From contig NZ_BRVN01000005.1 in the NCBI RefSeq assembly GCF_026011735.1, positions 1 through 64,000 on the forward strand: a stretch of 64,000 nucleotides of DNA. The letters run 5' to 3'. Made by a program: the position numbers and the translations under genes. The notes below the pieces were generated by a model, which saw nothing but the letters and a program-made list of their open reading frames with translations, was not told the DNA's origin and did no database searches. Source of the stretch: Dietzia sp. NCCP-2495. GTDB taxonomy: Bacteria > Actinomycetota > Actinomycetes > Mycobacteriales > Mycobacteriaceae. Numbering within the stretch: the stretch's first letter is position 1; each line of letters begins with the position of its first letter. Of this stretch, positions 23,791 to 32,699 are shown in pieces.

Positions 23791-24585
23791 GTGAGCGAGA
23801 ACCCGCACGACCCGCAGCACTACGACGCGCACGCCGGCGACGCCTATGACGCCGACCCGTACGCGACCGACCACGGCCACCCCGGCGGCCCACAGGGCGA
23901 GGCCGGCCAGGCCGACGAGCCCGGTGGCCCGCCCTACCGCGCCATCGCCATGGTCCTGCTCTCGGCGGTCGTGCTGGCGATCGGAATCGGACTCGTCCAG
24001 CTGTTCGGCAGCGGGAACGACGAGAACCCCACTGCGGGCGAGGAGGGCACCTCACAGGTCGAGAGCAACGGCCAGACCGGCGCCGACGGGCAGAACGGTG
24101 CCGCTGGTCAGGACGATGCCGACGGCCAGGCCCCGCAGCCGGGCCTGGTCGGTCCGGACGGGCAGCCCCTGCCCCCGGGCGCTGACGGCCAGGAGCCCGG
24201 CGCCCCCGCCGATCCGAACGCCCCCGCCCCCGACGGACAAGCCGACCCCGCCGGCGGCCAGGGCCAGCCGGCCGACGGCTCCGCGCCGAACGTGAACTCC
24301 GTGCCCGTGCAGATCTACAACAACAGCACCGTGACCGGCCTCGCCGGCCGCACCGGCGAGCAGCTCCGCGAGGGCGGCTTCGCCGTGGGCGACGTGGCCA
24401 ACATGCCGTCCAACCGCGGAGTCGTGGCCGAGTCCACCGCGTTCTACGGCACCGGCCCGGGCGAGCAGGAGGCAGCTCAGGCCATCGCCGACACGTTGGG
24501 AATCACCGCGAAGCCGCGGCCGGCGGACATGGTCGGCGATGCACCCGGCGTGATCGTGATCGTCACCCAGGACCTCGAGCGCTGA
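23791..24585 (+). CDS. LytR C-terminal domain envelope protein
   Basis: 264 aa, corresponds to Rv0431. Cytoplasmic Asp/His/Tyr-rich N-terminus (about 48 aa), one membrane helix (AIAMVLLSAVVLAIGIGLVQ), a long Gly/Gln/Ala/Pro/Asp linker (about 75-165) and a LytR_C domain (VPVQIYNNSTVTGLAGRTGE, LREGGFAVGDVANMPSNRG, VIVIVTQDLER). The C-terminal domain faces the cell wall. GTG start at 23791 gives the expected topology. Probable operon with the DUF3263 gene. Confidence 0.88.
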   Translation: MSENPHDPQHYDAHAGDAYDADPYATDHGHPGGPQGEAGQADEPGGPPYRAIAMVLLSAVVLAIGIGLVQLFGSGNDENPTAGEEGTSQVESNGQTGADGQNGAAGQDDADGQAPQPGLVGPDGQPLPPGADGQEPGAPADPNAPAPDGQADPAGGQGQPADGSAPNVNSVPVQIYNNSTVTGLAGRTGEQLREGGFAVGDVANMPSNRGVVAESTAFYGTGPGEQEAAQAIADTLGITAKPRPADMVGDAPGVIVIVTQDLER

Positions 24586-24706
24586 CGACGATCGTCCCCC
24601 GTGGCCTCGGCAGGAGGGGCCTGACGATATGATGAGTCGGCGCACCCCACCGTACGGGACCGTGCACCTCAGCGACTTGCAGCAACCCGAGATCGAAGGA
24701 GCCCCC

Positions 24707-25078
24707 ATGGCCCCGCGTCAGACCGTCCGCCGCCTCCTGGTCGCGGTTCCCGCACTCTCGCTCGCCCTCGGCGTGACCGCGTGCAGCCCGCCCAACGAGC
24801 AGCCGGCCGATGCCGACGCGCCGTACACGCTCCCCACCTACTCGGAAGAGGCGAAGCACACGACCGCCCACGAGGAGCCGGAGGCTGCCGAGGACTCCGA
24901 GGCCACGGAGGGCGCCGAGGGCGCCGAGGGTACCGACGCTGAGGGTGCTCCGGCTGAGGGTGCTCCCGCCGAGACCGCCGTTACCGGTGCAGCGGAGACC
25001 GGCGTCGCTGGAGACCAGGCTGCGGGCGGACAGGGTGCCCCCGGCGCCGCTCCCGCCCCGGCTGTCCCCGCCAACTGA
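24707..25078 (+). CDS. Small acidic lipoprotein, unknown function
   Basis: 123 aa. Signal peptide with Arg (RQTVRRLLVAVPALSLALG) and lipobox VTAC. The mature part is low-complexity, rich in Glu, Ala, Thr and Gly (ATEGAEGAEGTDAEGAPAEG) and has no recognisable fold. Ribosome-binding site gaaggag 6 nt before ATG. It sits where M. tuberculosis has sodC (Rv0432), but nothing here resembles superoxide dismutase. Confidence 0.75.
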   Translation: MAPRQTVRRLLVAVPALSLALGVTACSPPNEQPADADAPYTLPTYSEEAKHTTAHEEPEAAEDSEATEGAEGAEGTDAEGAPAEGAPAETAVTGAAETGVAGDQAAGGQGAPGAAPAPAVPAN

Positions 25079-25088
25079 TTCCGCTCCC

Positions 25089-25112
25089 GCCGGTCGGCGA
25101 CCGCCGACCGGC
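25089..25112 (+). terminator. Hairpin after lipoprotein gene
   Basis: Perfect 10-bp stem gccggtcggc / gccgaccggc, 4-nt loop, 11 nt after the stop. Confidence 0.75.
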
Positions 25113-25168
25113 AATACTCGCGTGAGTCGCACTTTCTGCTGGTAGGTGCGCTTGAGCGAAACGCGACC

Positions 25169-25199
25169 GAGCCCTGTCCCCGCGTTGGGGGCAGGGCTC
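25169..25199. terminator. Second hairpin between lipoprotein and mrp operon
   Basis: 13-bp stem (gagccctgtcccc / gggggcagggctc, one G-T pair) with a 5-nt loop, between convergent transcription units. Confidence 0.65.
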
Positions 25200-25280
25200 G
25201 AGGCGTTCCCGGGGTGGGCCGTGTGACGGGCTTCGCGGCGGGCTCCGGGGTGTGGGTTGTCTCCCCGACGCGGGTGATCG

Positions 25281-25314
25281 TGAGGTCCGCCTGGTGGTGA
25301 GGTCCGCCTGGTGG
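25281..25314. repeat. 17-bp direct repeat, 2 copies
   Basis: tgaggtccgcctggtgg occurs twice in tandem just beyond the mrpG stop; a third partial copy (tgagg) follows. Confidence 0.8.
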
Positions 25315-25326
25315 TGAGGGGTGCCC

Positions 25327-25695
25327 TCAGCGGGGCGAGTCGGGCCAGATGTCCTTGTCGTGGAGCTTCTCGAGGACAGGTGCTTCGTGGGTGATGGTGC
25401 CGTCCTCGACGCTTTCCCTGTAGGCCAGGTTCCCGACCCGGTTGGCGATCACCGGAGACGTACATACGGCGACCAGGGCGACCAGCAGGAGCATGCCCAC
25501 GTCGATTCCGGGGAAGACGCGGATCGCCGCGCCGATCAGGATGAGCAGCAATCCGAGCACCTGCGGCTTGGCAGACGGGTGCATCCGGCTCAACGTGTCA
25601 CGAAATCGCAGGACCCCGATGGAACTGGCGAGCGTCAGGAGCGATCCGGCGAGGACGAACAGAGCGGAGATGATCTCCCGTGGGTCGTCGGTCAT
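25327..25695 (-). CDS. mrpG: Na+(K+)/H+ antiporter subunit MrpG
   Basis: 122 aa, three membrane helices: ISALFVLAGSLLTLASSIGV, KPQVLGLLLILIGAAIRVF and VGMLLLVALVAVCTSPVIAN, with the family motif RFRDTLSRMHPSAKPQ. Last subunit of the operon. Start overlaps the mrpF stop by one base (TGATG). The hydrophilic tail (EDGTITHEAPVLEKLHDKDI) is typical of actinobacterial MrpG. Confidence 0.93.
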   Translation of the reverse strand: MTDDPREIISALFVLAGSLLTLASSIGVLRFRDTLSRMHPSAKPQVLGLLLILIGAAIRVFPGIDVGMLLLVALVAVCTSPVIANRVGNLAYRESVEDGTITHEAPVLEKLHDKDIWPDSPR

Positions 25696-25985
25696 CAGAC
25701 TTTCTCCTCGGGGATTCCGGTGGCGTCGGTGACGCGGAAGCGGGCCACGGACACCGAGCCGAGGAACGCGACGAGCGCCAGAGAGACGAGCGCCGCCGCG
25801 ACAGTGGTGTCCTTGGTCCAGGCGATGTAGATGCCGAGCCCACCCTGTGCGATGGCGGCGAGCATATCCAGCGAGATGAGGCGGTCCAGGGTGTTTGGGC
25901 CGCCGACGAGCCGGATGGTCGCGATGAAGAACGAGATCGTCATCGCGATCACGGCCAGGGTCCACAGGACCAACGAGATACTCAC
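25695..25985 (-). CDS. mrpF: Antiporter subunit MrpF
   Basis: 96 aa, three helices with the MrpF pattern RLVGGPNTLDRLISLDML and a final VALVAFLGSVSVARF. GTG start overlaps the mrpE stop as GTGA. Small subunit of the Mrp complex that exchanges Na+ or K+ for protons. Confidence 0.92.
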   Translation of the reverse strand: MSISLVLWTLAVIAMTISFFIATIRLVGGPNTLDRLISLDMLAAIAQGGLGIYIAWTKDTTVAAALVSLALVAFLGSVSVARFRVTDATGIPEEKV

Positions 25986-26686
25986 GATCGGGCCTCCTTC
26001 TCCGCCTCGGATGAATCGTCCCGGGGACCGTCCACACGCGGTGCCGTGCTCTGAGACGCAGTGGTCTTGGGCGCATCGGCCTGCGGGCCGACGACTTGCG
26101 AGTTGTCGTCGTCCGGGCCGCTGTCCGGTGGCGCCGTGTAGTGCTCGGGGTTCTCGCGCCAGTCCTCGGGCCGCTCGAACGCACGCTGGAAGAGCCGCTC
26201 CACCTGCGCGGTCTGGCGATAGAAGGCCTCGACCGCCTTCTCCGTGCCGGTGTCCAGGACGTGGATGTAGACGTAGCGGGCGACCGGGTCGACGCGCACC
26301 ACGATGCCGCCAGGCATGAGGTTGAGCGAATTGACCGCGAGCGCGAGCGTGAAATCCGACCTCAGCCTCATGGGTGCGCGGAGTACCGCGGGGACCGGCG
26401 GGGCCTGGGGACGAATCGATTGCCACGCGACGATCAGCGACGAGCGGACGAGGAGGTAGCCGACCATGATGATCAGCCACAGTGTGGAGATCGGGCGGAC
26501 CAGACCCTCGACGGGGACGCGGGGGAGGGGGAGGACGAGCATGATGCCGACGGCGACGAGGAATCCGGCTGCGATCGTGCCGACGTCCAACGTTCCCCAC
26601 AGGAGCACCCAGGCGAAGGTCAACCACAGGGCCATGAAGAACCTGGAACCGGCGACGCGCCAGTTGAACTTCTGCTTTCTGCTCAT
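25982..26686 (-). CDS. mrpE: Antiporter subunit MrpE with long hydrophilic tail
   Basis: 234 aa. Two N-terminal membrane segments (ALWLTFAWVLLWGTLDVGTI, TLWLIIMVGYLLVRSSLIVA) and the MrpE core (SDFTLALAVNSLNLMPGGIV, YVYIHVLDTG). After about residue 190 comes an acidic, Ser/Thr/Pro/Asp-rich tail of about 45 residues not needed for the fold. ATG 26686, one base downstream of mrpD. Confidence 0.92.
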   Translation of the reverse strand: MSRKQKFNWRVAGSRFFMALWLTFAWVLLWGTLDVGTIAAGFLVAVGIMLVLPLPRVPVEGLVRPISTLWLIIMVGYLLVRSSLIVAWQSIRPQAPPVPAVLRAPMRLRSDFTLALAVNSLNLMPGGIVVRVDPVARYVYIHVLDTGTEKAVEAFYRQTAQVERLFQRAFERPEDWRENPEHYTAPPDSGPDDDNSQVVGPQADAPKTTASQSTAPRVDGPRDDSSEAEKEARS

Positions 26687-26687
26687 G

Positions 26688-28310
26688 TCAGCGAACCCCT
26701 GTCGGATTGCCGACGAAGCGTCCCGGTTCCAGGTCGGCGGGAATCGTGTAGATGTACTCGCCTCGCTCCATGAGACTGTGCGCCGCGCGGTCGGTGACGG
26801 CGAGTAGCGGACCTGCGAACACGGTCATGAGAGTCGAGACCAGAACGAGGATCCAGGTCGAGGACAGCATGCTCAGGGGCATGCGGCCCACGTCGTCACG
26901 CTCATCGAACTCGACGTACTCATCAGAGGGCAGCAGCGCGAGAGGCTTGGCCAGCGCGACCGCACCCTCGGGCGCGTCGGCGCGGGGCCGCCAGAACGCC
27001 TTGGACCAGACTCGCACCACCACGTAGAGGGTGAGGAGACTGGTGGCCATCGCGCCGGCGATGAGGATCCAGTTGAGCGCTCCACCGACCTCGGCGCCGG
27101 CCTGGACGACGGCGAGCTTGCCGACGAACCCCGAGAACGGCGGGATCCCGCCCAGGTTCAGGGCAGGGATCAGGAAGGTCACGGCGAGGACGGGGCTGGC
27201 CACGGCCAGCGAACCGAGTCGACGGAGAGACGACGACCCTGCTTGACGTTCGATCAGACCCACGACCAGGAACAGCGTGGTCTGGACGATGATGTGGTGC
27301 GCGACGTAGTAGATCGCGGCGCTGAGTCCCGACTCTGTGGACAGGGCGATGCCGTACACCATGTAGCCGATGTGGCTGACGAGCGTGAAGGACAGGATTC
27401 GTTTGATGTCGGACTGGGCGATCGCACCGAGGATGCCCACGACCATCGTCAGCAGACCGGCCACGAGCAGGACGTTGTCCATGCTCCCCCCGGTGAAGAT
27501 CAGTGTGTGGAAGCGGATGATCGCGTACACACCGACCTTCGTGAGCAGTCCGGCGAACACTGCGGTAACAGGTGCCGGTGCGGTCGGGTACGAGTCGGGC
27601 AGCCAGGTCGAGAGCGGGAAGATGGCGGCTTTGATCCCGAACGCCACGAGGAACACCGCGAAGATCGTGTTCCGGAGTCCGTCGGGGACCTCTGCCATCC
27701 GGGTGGCGAGTTGCGCCAAGTTGAGAGTGCCGGCCGCCGAATACGTCAGGCCGATCCCCAGGAGGAAGACCATCGAGGAGACCATCGACACGACGGTGTA
27801 GGAGACACCTGCACGGACGCGTTCCTGGCTGGCACCGAGCGTCAACAGGACGTACGACGCGGCCAGCAGGATCTCGAACCCGACGAACAAGTTGAACAGG
27901 TCCCCGGCGATGAACGCAGTGTTCAGACCCGCGGCCAGGGCGAGGTACGTGGGGAGGAAGATCGACGTCGGCTGGTCACCGGCACCGTCGCGCACACCCT
28001 GGCCGACGGCGTAGATGATGACGGTCAGCAACACCACCGCGGACACACACAGCATCAACGCACTGAGGCGATCCGCGACGAGCGTGATCCCGACAGGCGA
28101 GTCCCACCCGCCGACCTGGACGGTGTGCATGCCGTGTTGGTCGGTGAGGACCAGCAAGACCCCCGAGTTCACGAGCACACCGATGAGCGTGACGACCGTA
28201 ATGAAGTTCTGCAGGCGGGGGCTGCGGGAGACGACCAGACACAGAGCCGCCGCGAGAAGGGGGAGCAGGGTCACGGAGGGGATGAGATAGCCGAAGAGGT
28301 CAGCAGACAT
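26688..28310 (-). CDS. mrpD: Antiporter subunit MrpD
   Basis: 540 aa, NuoN/NuoL-like proton-translocating subunit with about 14 membrane helices. Conserved region AGLNTAFIAGDLFNLFVGFE, then FGIKAAIFPLSTWLPDSYPT and APAPVTAVFAGLLTKVGVYA, and SDIKRILSFTLVSHIGYM. These carry the Lys/Glu residues used for proton transfer in this family. Start overlaps the mrpC stop (TGATG). Confidence 0.95.
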   Translation of the reverse strand: MSADLFGYLIPSVTLLPLLAAALCLVVSRSPRLQNFITVVTLIGVLVNSGVLLVLTDQHGMHTVQVGGWDSPVGITLVADRLSALMLCVSAVVLLTVIIYAVGQGVRDGAGDQPTSIFLPTYLALAAGLNTAFIAGDLFNLFVGFEILLAASYVLLTLGASQERVRAGVSYTVVSMVSSMVFLLGIGLTYSAAGTLNLAQLATRMAEVPDGLRNTIFAVFLVAFGIKAAIFPLSTWLPDSYPTAPAPVTAVFAGLLTKVGVYAIIRFHTLIFTGGSMDNVLLVAGLLTMVVGILGAIAQSDIKRILSFTLVSHIGYMVYGIALSTESGLSAAIYYVAHHIIVQTTLFLVVGLIERQAGSSSLRRLGSLAVASPVLAVTFLIPALNLGGIPPFSGFVGKLAVVQAGAEVGGALNWILIAGAMATSLLTLYVVVRVWSKAFWRPRADAPEGAVALAKPLALLPSDEYVEFDERDDVGRMPLSMLSSTWILVLVSTLMTVFAGPLLAVTDRAAHSLMERGEYIYTIPADLEPGRFVGNPTGVR

Positions 28311-28918
28311 CAGTTGCCTCCCTTCCGGTCGTCCGTGGCACGACGTTCGTTCTTGGCGAGTTTCTTGCGCAACTCCTCGACGCGGGCCAGTGCCTCGGCC
28401 TTGGCCGCGGCCTCGGCTCGCGATTCCGCCTCGGCCTCGGCCTCGGCGTCCTCGAGGTCTTCGTCCTCGTAGTCGACGTGTTCGCCGAGTTCGGTGGGCT
28501 GACCCGTGGTGGGGTCATCGGAGGCGTCGCGGTCGGGAGCCGACGCGGCGTCCTGGGGCGACCGCTTGGCGATCTTGGCGTCCTCGGCGTCGTCGGCGAC
28601 CTCGTCCATGGTGGTGAACTGGTACGAGCGATATGCCAACGCGAGGATGAAGGCACCGACGCCGGCGGTGATCACGATCGCGGTGAGGATCATGGCCTGG
28701 GCCAGTGGATCCGAGTCCGCCAGGTGGTCACCCGAGCCCCGCCCGCGGATCGGTGGGTTCCCGGGGGCCCCGCCAGAGGCCAGGATCAACAGGTTGACAC
28801 CGTTGGACATGGTCATGATCCCGAGCAGGATCTTGATGATCGCCCGTTCGAGCAGGAGGTAGACGCCGGCGGCACAGAGGATGCCGGCGAGCAGCAGGAG
28901 AGCGAAGTCGGCGGTCAT
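28310..28918 (-). CDS. mrpC: Antiporter subunit MrpC with charged C-terminal extension
   Basis: 202 aa. Residues 1-110 are the NuoK-like core (GVYLLLERAIIKILLGIMTM, SNGVNLLILASGGAPGNPPI, PLAQAMILTAIVITAGVGAF). The remaining 90 residues are acidic then Ala/Glu/Arg-rich (EDAEAEAEAESRAEAAAKAE, ARVEELRKKLAKNERR), likely a long helix or coiled coil on the cytoplasmic side. The usual subunit is near 115-130 aa. Start overlaps the mrpA stop (ATGA). Confidence 0.93.
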   Translation of the reverse strand: MTADFALLLLAGILCAAGVYLLLERAIIKILLGIMTMSNGVNLLILASGGAPGNPPIRGRGSGDHLADSDPLAQAMILTAIVITAGVGAFILALAYRSYQFTTMDEVADDAEDAKIAKRSPQDAASAPDRDASDDPTTGQPTELGEHVDYEDEDLEDAEAEAEAESRAEAAAKAEALARVEELRKKLAKNERRATDDRKGGN

Positions 28919-31900
28919 GGCATTCCCCCCGGGGTGACGCCCTGGTTCTCGGCGGCTTCCAGCTGAGCGGTGCGGCGCGCGACCAGGTCGGACTTCGGTG
29001 CGGACACATCGACACCCGGGACCTTGCGGAGCGCTGCGGTGGACGGCGAGTCGGTCGCGTCGACGTAGATGGCACGGAGCTCCGCGAGGTCCTCGGCGTT
29101 GAGATCCAGTCGTGCGCCGAGGCTGCGGAGGATGTCCAGGACGAGTCCCACCACGATGAGGTAGACACCCGCGTCGAAGAACAGTGCCGTGACCAGCTTG
29201 ACCTCGCCGAACACGGGCAGGGTCCACTGGAACGTCGCGCTGGACAACACCGGTGCCCCGAAGAATAACGAGGCGGTGGCCGTACCGGCGGCGAGCAGCA
29301 GGCCCACGCCGAGGATACGGCCGGCGTCGACCGGGACGGCCTCACCGAGTTCGTAACGCCCGCCGGCGAGGTACCGCAGGACGAGTGCGAGTCCGGCCAC
29401 GAGTCCTCCGGCGAACCCGCCGCCGGGGTTGTTGTGACCGGTGAAGAAGAAGAACAGGCTCAGCACCATCATCGTGGGGAAGATGAGTCGTGTGGTCACC
29501 TCGAGGACCAACGAGCGGTTGCGAGGGTCGCGCACGGTGGCGCCCTTGAGCCAGCGGCCGGGCGAAGCGCCGGGCGCCTCGATGACGATGCGGTTGGCCT
29601 CGATGCCGAGTCGACCCGACCGGGTCTTGTCGGCGTCGGTGATCCGCGGTCCGGAGCCGTAACGACGGTTGCGGAAGACCAGGCTCGCCACGCCCGTGGC
29701 GGACACGAGAAGCACCGTGATCTCGCCCAGGGTGTCCCAGGCCCGGATATCGACGAGAGTGACGTTGACGGAGTTGGCGCCGTTGCCGATCCGATAGGCG
29801 ATGTCGGAGAACACCGTGGAGACCGCCGGATGCTGGCGGGCGTTGATGGCGTAGGCGCCGACGATCATGACGAGCAGTCCCACGCCGATGCCGAGCCAGG
29901 CACGCACGCGGCGGAAGCCGTCGGACAGCGGAACCTCCGCGGGCATCGTGCGCAGGACCAGCACGAACGACACCATCAGCAGGGTCTCCACGAGCACCTG
30001 GGTCAGGGCGAGGTCCGGGGCACCGTGGAACGCGAAGATCACGGCGACGCCGTAGCCGGTCACCGAGACGCAGATGACGGCGGCGAGACGGTTTCGCAGG
30101 ACCGTGGCGGCCACCGCGGCGACGGTCATCGGGATCATGACGATGAGGACGACGGGGTTCGCCGAGAGTTCCATCTGCAGACCCTCGCGGGTGCCGACGA
30201 GCAGCGAGATGAACGGGAACGTCACGAGGGTGACCAGGATGATCCCGAGTGTCAGCGGGAGTGAACCGCGCTGGATGCTCGCGGTCAGGCGCAGTGAGAG
30301 CAGGTCGAAGAAGCGCAGGACGCTGTCGTAGATCCGGTCGGCGTTACCGAGGGCCGGGGACTCGAACTGCATGCGCTCGACGATTCGCTGGGCGATGTAG
30401 AGCAGGGCTCCCAACACGTAGACGACGACGGTCAGCGCCAGCGGGATAGAGATTCCGTGCCACAGGCCGAGGTGGTAGTCGTGCTCACCGCGCCACGGGC
30501 TGCCGGCCGGGAAGACGGTGTCGACGTAGCTCGACAGCAGCGATTCGACGGGGGCGGACCACAGGCCCAGGACGAGGCCGGAGACGGCGAGAACCGCGGG
30601 CACCGAGAGGAAGAGCGCACCCGGTGCACGGGACTGGGCAACCGCGGGGCTCACCCCGTCCTGGAAGATGCGCTTACTGCGGAACGCGCCCCTGACCAGG
30701 CGGGCCGTGTAGGAGAACGTGAGGATCGAGCCGGCCACGAGTCCGGCGGTGACGACCAGCGCGGGCATGCCGTGCAGACGCTCCTCGGAGAGCACGGTGG
30801 CGAACGCGGCCTCTTTGCCGACGAATCCGATGAACGGCGGGAGCCCCGCCATGGAGAAGGCGGCGAGCGAGAAGACCACCGCGAGGGCCGGCCTCTTCCG
30901 GCCGAGTCCGGACAACTCGTGGATCTCGCGGGTCCCGGTGGTCTTGTCGATCACACCGACGGACATGAACAGTGCGGACTTGAACAGCGAGTGCGCCAGC
31001 AGCATGGTGAGGCCGGCGAGCATGGTGTCCCGGGAGCCGATGCCGACCAGCACGAGCAGAAATCCCAGCTGGGAGACCGTGCCGAACGCGAGCACCAGCT
31101 TGAGGTCGGTCTCGCGCAGGGCACGCCAGCCCGCCATGAGCAGGGAGACCAGACCCAGCACGATGAGCGAGAGCTGCCACGTCGAGGAGCCGGACAGCCC
31201 TGGGCTCATGGCGGCGATGAGGAACACGCCGGCCTTGACCATCGCGGCGGAGTGCAGATAGGCACTGACCGGGGTCGGGGCGGTCATCGCGCCCGGTAGC
31301 CAGAAGTGCAGGGGTGCGATGGCCGACTTGCTGGTCGCGCCGACGATCACCAGTGCGAGCGCCCAGTGGACGAGAGTGCCCGACGGCGGCGAGGCGACGA
31401 TGTCGCTGAGGAGGTACGAGCCCGTCTCCTGCGCCAGGATGATCAGGCCGACGAGCATCGCGAGACCACCAAGCGTGGTGACGAGAAGTGCCTGAGTGGC
31501 CGCACGCCGCGACGACGCCCGCTCCGCGTAGTGGCCGACCAGCAGGAAGCTCAGGACGGACGTGATCTCCCAGAAGATGTAGAGGAGGATCATGTTGTCG
31601 GCCACCACGAGGCCGAACATGACACCGGCGAAGGCCACCATCTCCGCCGCGAACAGGTGCAGTCGCGGCTCTGAGTCCTTGAAGTAGAACGTGCAGTAGA
31701 AGAGGACGAGCGCGCCGACGCCCAGGGCGATGAGCGCCATCAGCGCGGAGAGGGAATCCATCCTCAGATCGAGGGAGAGGTGGATGCCGGCGGCCCAGGG
31801 GATCGTCTCCGTCGGAGTGCCCTGGAGGTTCCCGGCCACCCAGACCGCGCCAGCGGCGGGAACCAGGGCGAGCAGGGGGAATATCCGGCGACCGAACCGC

Positions 31901-31959
31901 GCAACCAAGGGGATCGCGATCAGGGCGGCCACGGCGTGGGCCGCGAGGATCACGATCAC
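28915..31959 (-). CDS. mrpA: Antiporter subunit MrpA (A/B fusion)
   Basis: 1014 aa, largest subunit of the Mrp antiporter. N-terminal about 500 residues are NuoL-like (LLVGHYAERASSRRAATQAL, LPGAMTAPTPVSAYLHSAAM, VKAGVFLIAAMSPGLSG); then the DUF4040 segment (FAFHGAPDLALTQVLVETLL) and at the C-terminus an MrpB domain (FFFTGHNNPGGGFAGGLVAG). So separate mrpB is absent because it is fused. GTG 31959 is preferred to an ATG seven codons earlier because AGGAG lies 6 nt before it. First gene of a six-gene operon whose members overlap or nearly touch. Confidence 0.95.
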   Translation of the reverse strand: MIVILAAHAVAALIAIPLVARFGRRIFPLLALVPAAGAVWVAGNLQGTPTETIPWAAGIHLSLDLRMDSLSALMALIALGVGALVLFYCTFYFKDSEPRLHLFAAEMVAFAGVMFGLVVADNMILLYIFWEITSVLSFLLVGHYAERASSRRAATQALLVTTLGGLAMLVGLIILAQETGSYLLSDIVASPPSGTLVHWALALVIVGATSKSAIAPLHFWLPGAMTAPTPVSAYLHSAAMVKAGVFLIAAMSPGLSGSSTWQLSLIVLGLVSLLMAGWRALRETDLKLVLAFGTVSQLGFLLVLVGIGSRDTMLAGLTMLLAHSLFKSALFMSVGVIDKTTGTREIHELSGLGRKRPALAVVFSLAAFSMAGLPPFIGFVGKEAAFATVLSEERLHGMPALVVTAGLVAGSILTFSYTARLVRGAFRSKRIFQDGVSPAVAQSRAPGALFLSVPAVLAVSGLVLGLWSAPVESLLSSYVDTVFPAGSPWRGEHDYHLGLWHGISIPLALTVVVYVLGALLYIAQRIVERMQFESPALGNADRIYDSVLRFFDLLSLRLTASIQRGSLPLTLGIILVTLVTFPFISLLVGTREGLQMELSANPVVLIVMIPMTVAAVAATVLRNRLAAVICVSVTGYGVAVIFAFHGAPDLALTQVLVETLLMVSFVLVLRTMPAEVPLSDGFRRVRAWLGIGVGLLVMIVGAYAINARQHPAVSTVFSDIAYRIGNGANSVNVTLVDIRAWDTLGEITVLLVSATGVASLVFRNRRYGSGPRITDADKTRSGRLGIEANRIVIEAPGASPGRWLKGATVRDPRNRSLVLEVTTRLIFPTMMVLSLFFFFTGHNNPGGGFAGGLVAGLALVLRYLAGGRYELGEAVPVDAGRILGVGLLLAAGTATASLFFGAPVLSSATFQWTLPVFGEVKLVTALFFDAGVYLIVVGLVLDILRSLGARLDLNAEDLAELRAIYVDATDSPSTAALRKVPGVDVSAPKSDLVARRTAQLEAAENQGVTPGGMP

Positions 31960-32039
31960 CGGCGGCTCCTCTCGTAACATCGTTCGGACGACGACAGCCG
32001 GGCATGCCCGTCCGAACTGGGCGGGTGACCGGTGGCCGA

Positions 32040-32091
32040 CCGGGGCGTGGTATCTGTGAATACTTTACAGAACAGTGTTTCAGGCGCGCCG
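32040..32091 (-). promoter_or_regulatory. AT-rich patch upstream of mrpA, possible promoter
   Basis: In otherwise GC-rich DNA the minus strand reads ctgaaacactgttctg followed by taaagtattcacag. This could hold -35 and -10 elements for the mrp operon. No experimental or consensus proof. Confidence 0.3.
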
Positions 32092-32625
32092 TCAGCGCAG
32101 GTGAAGCCTGGTCGCGGTGCTCAGCAGTGCCGCGATCGAGGCTTCAGTGGAGTCCCGGCCGAAGCCCAGTGCCCACGTCGATCTCCTCCCGCAGGTGGCC
32201 CGGAGAATGGTGCACCACGATTCGGTCCCGTCGAATGCGGTTCCCTCGTACTGGTGGAACTTCTCGATCTCGGCGGGGGCGCCGACGCTGCCGAGCATGT
32301 CGGACATCGCCGTGAGGTCGCCGCACGACCGGGTGGTGAGTCGATGGGCGGTGAAGTTACCCGGTTCGTCCTGCGGTGTGCGCGTGGCGAGGATCGCCTC
32401 GTAGGCGGTGATCCCGCGGCCGAGCGGGCGGCGGGAGAAATCGGCGAGGTGGAAACGGTCGGTGGAGGGTGCGAAGGTGTCGACCATCGTCTTCCAGCTC
32501 ATCCCGGCGGCCTCGTCGGCGAAACCGCGAGGGAGGCGGCGGCCATAGCGCTCGGTGAACGGGTTGCTGGTGGTGGCGGCGGCGGACCCGGAGGTGCGGG
32601 TGGAGTGGTGCGCGGCGGAGTTCAT
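32092..32625 (-). CDS. Stand-alone LeuA-dimer-domain-like protein
   Basis: 177 aa. N-terminal NPFTERYGRRLPRGFADEAA and GMSWKTMVDTFAPS match a small family found in mycobacterial relatives and often labelled 2-isopropylmalate synthase; the C-terminal 90 residues (GDLTAMSDMLGSVGAPAEIE, KFHQYEGTAFDG, WALGFGRDSTEASIAALLST) resemble the LeuA allosteric dimer domain. The catalytic TIM barrel is absent, so it cannot itself make isopropylmalate. ATG 32625 has gagag before it; a GTG at 32679 is possible. A short Leu/Val/Ile leader peptide lies upstream, consistent with branched-chain amino acid control. Confidence 0.7.
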   Translation of the reverse strand: MNSAAHHSTRTSGSAAATTSNPFTERYGRRLPRGFADEAAGMSWKTMVDTFAPSTDRFHLADFSRRPLGRGITAYEAILATRTPQDEPGNFTAHRLTTRSCGDLTAMSDMLGSVGAPAEIEKFHQYEGTAFDGTESWCTILRATCGRRSTWALGFGRDSTEASIAALLSTATRLHLR

Positions 32626-32699
32626 GGCTCTCTCGTTGTTCGACGTCGGTGCGGCGACCGACGGAACAGGAGTAACCACGCAAGCGGGGTGCCGGTCTG

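Noticed and set aside
24707-25078. SodC, expected here from M. tuberculosis gene order
   Set aside because: The protein is a low-complexity lipoprotein without copper or zinc ligands.
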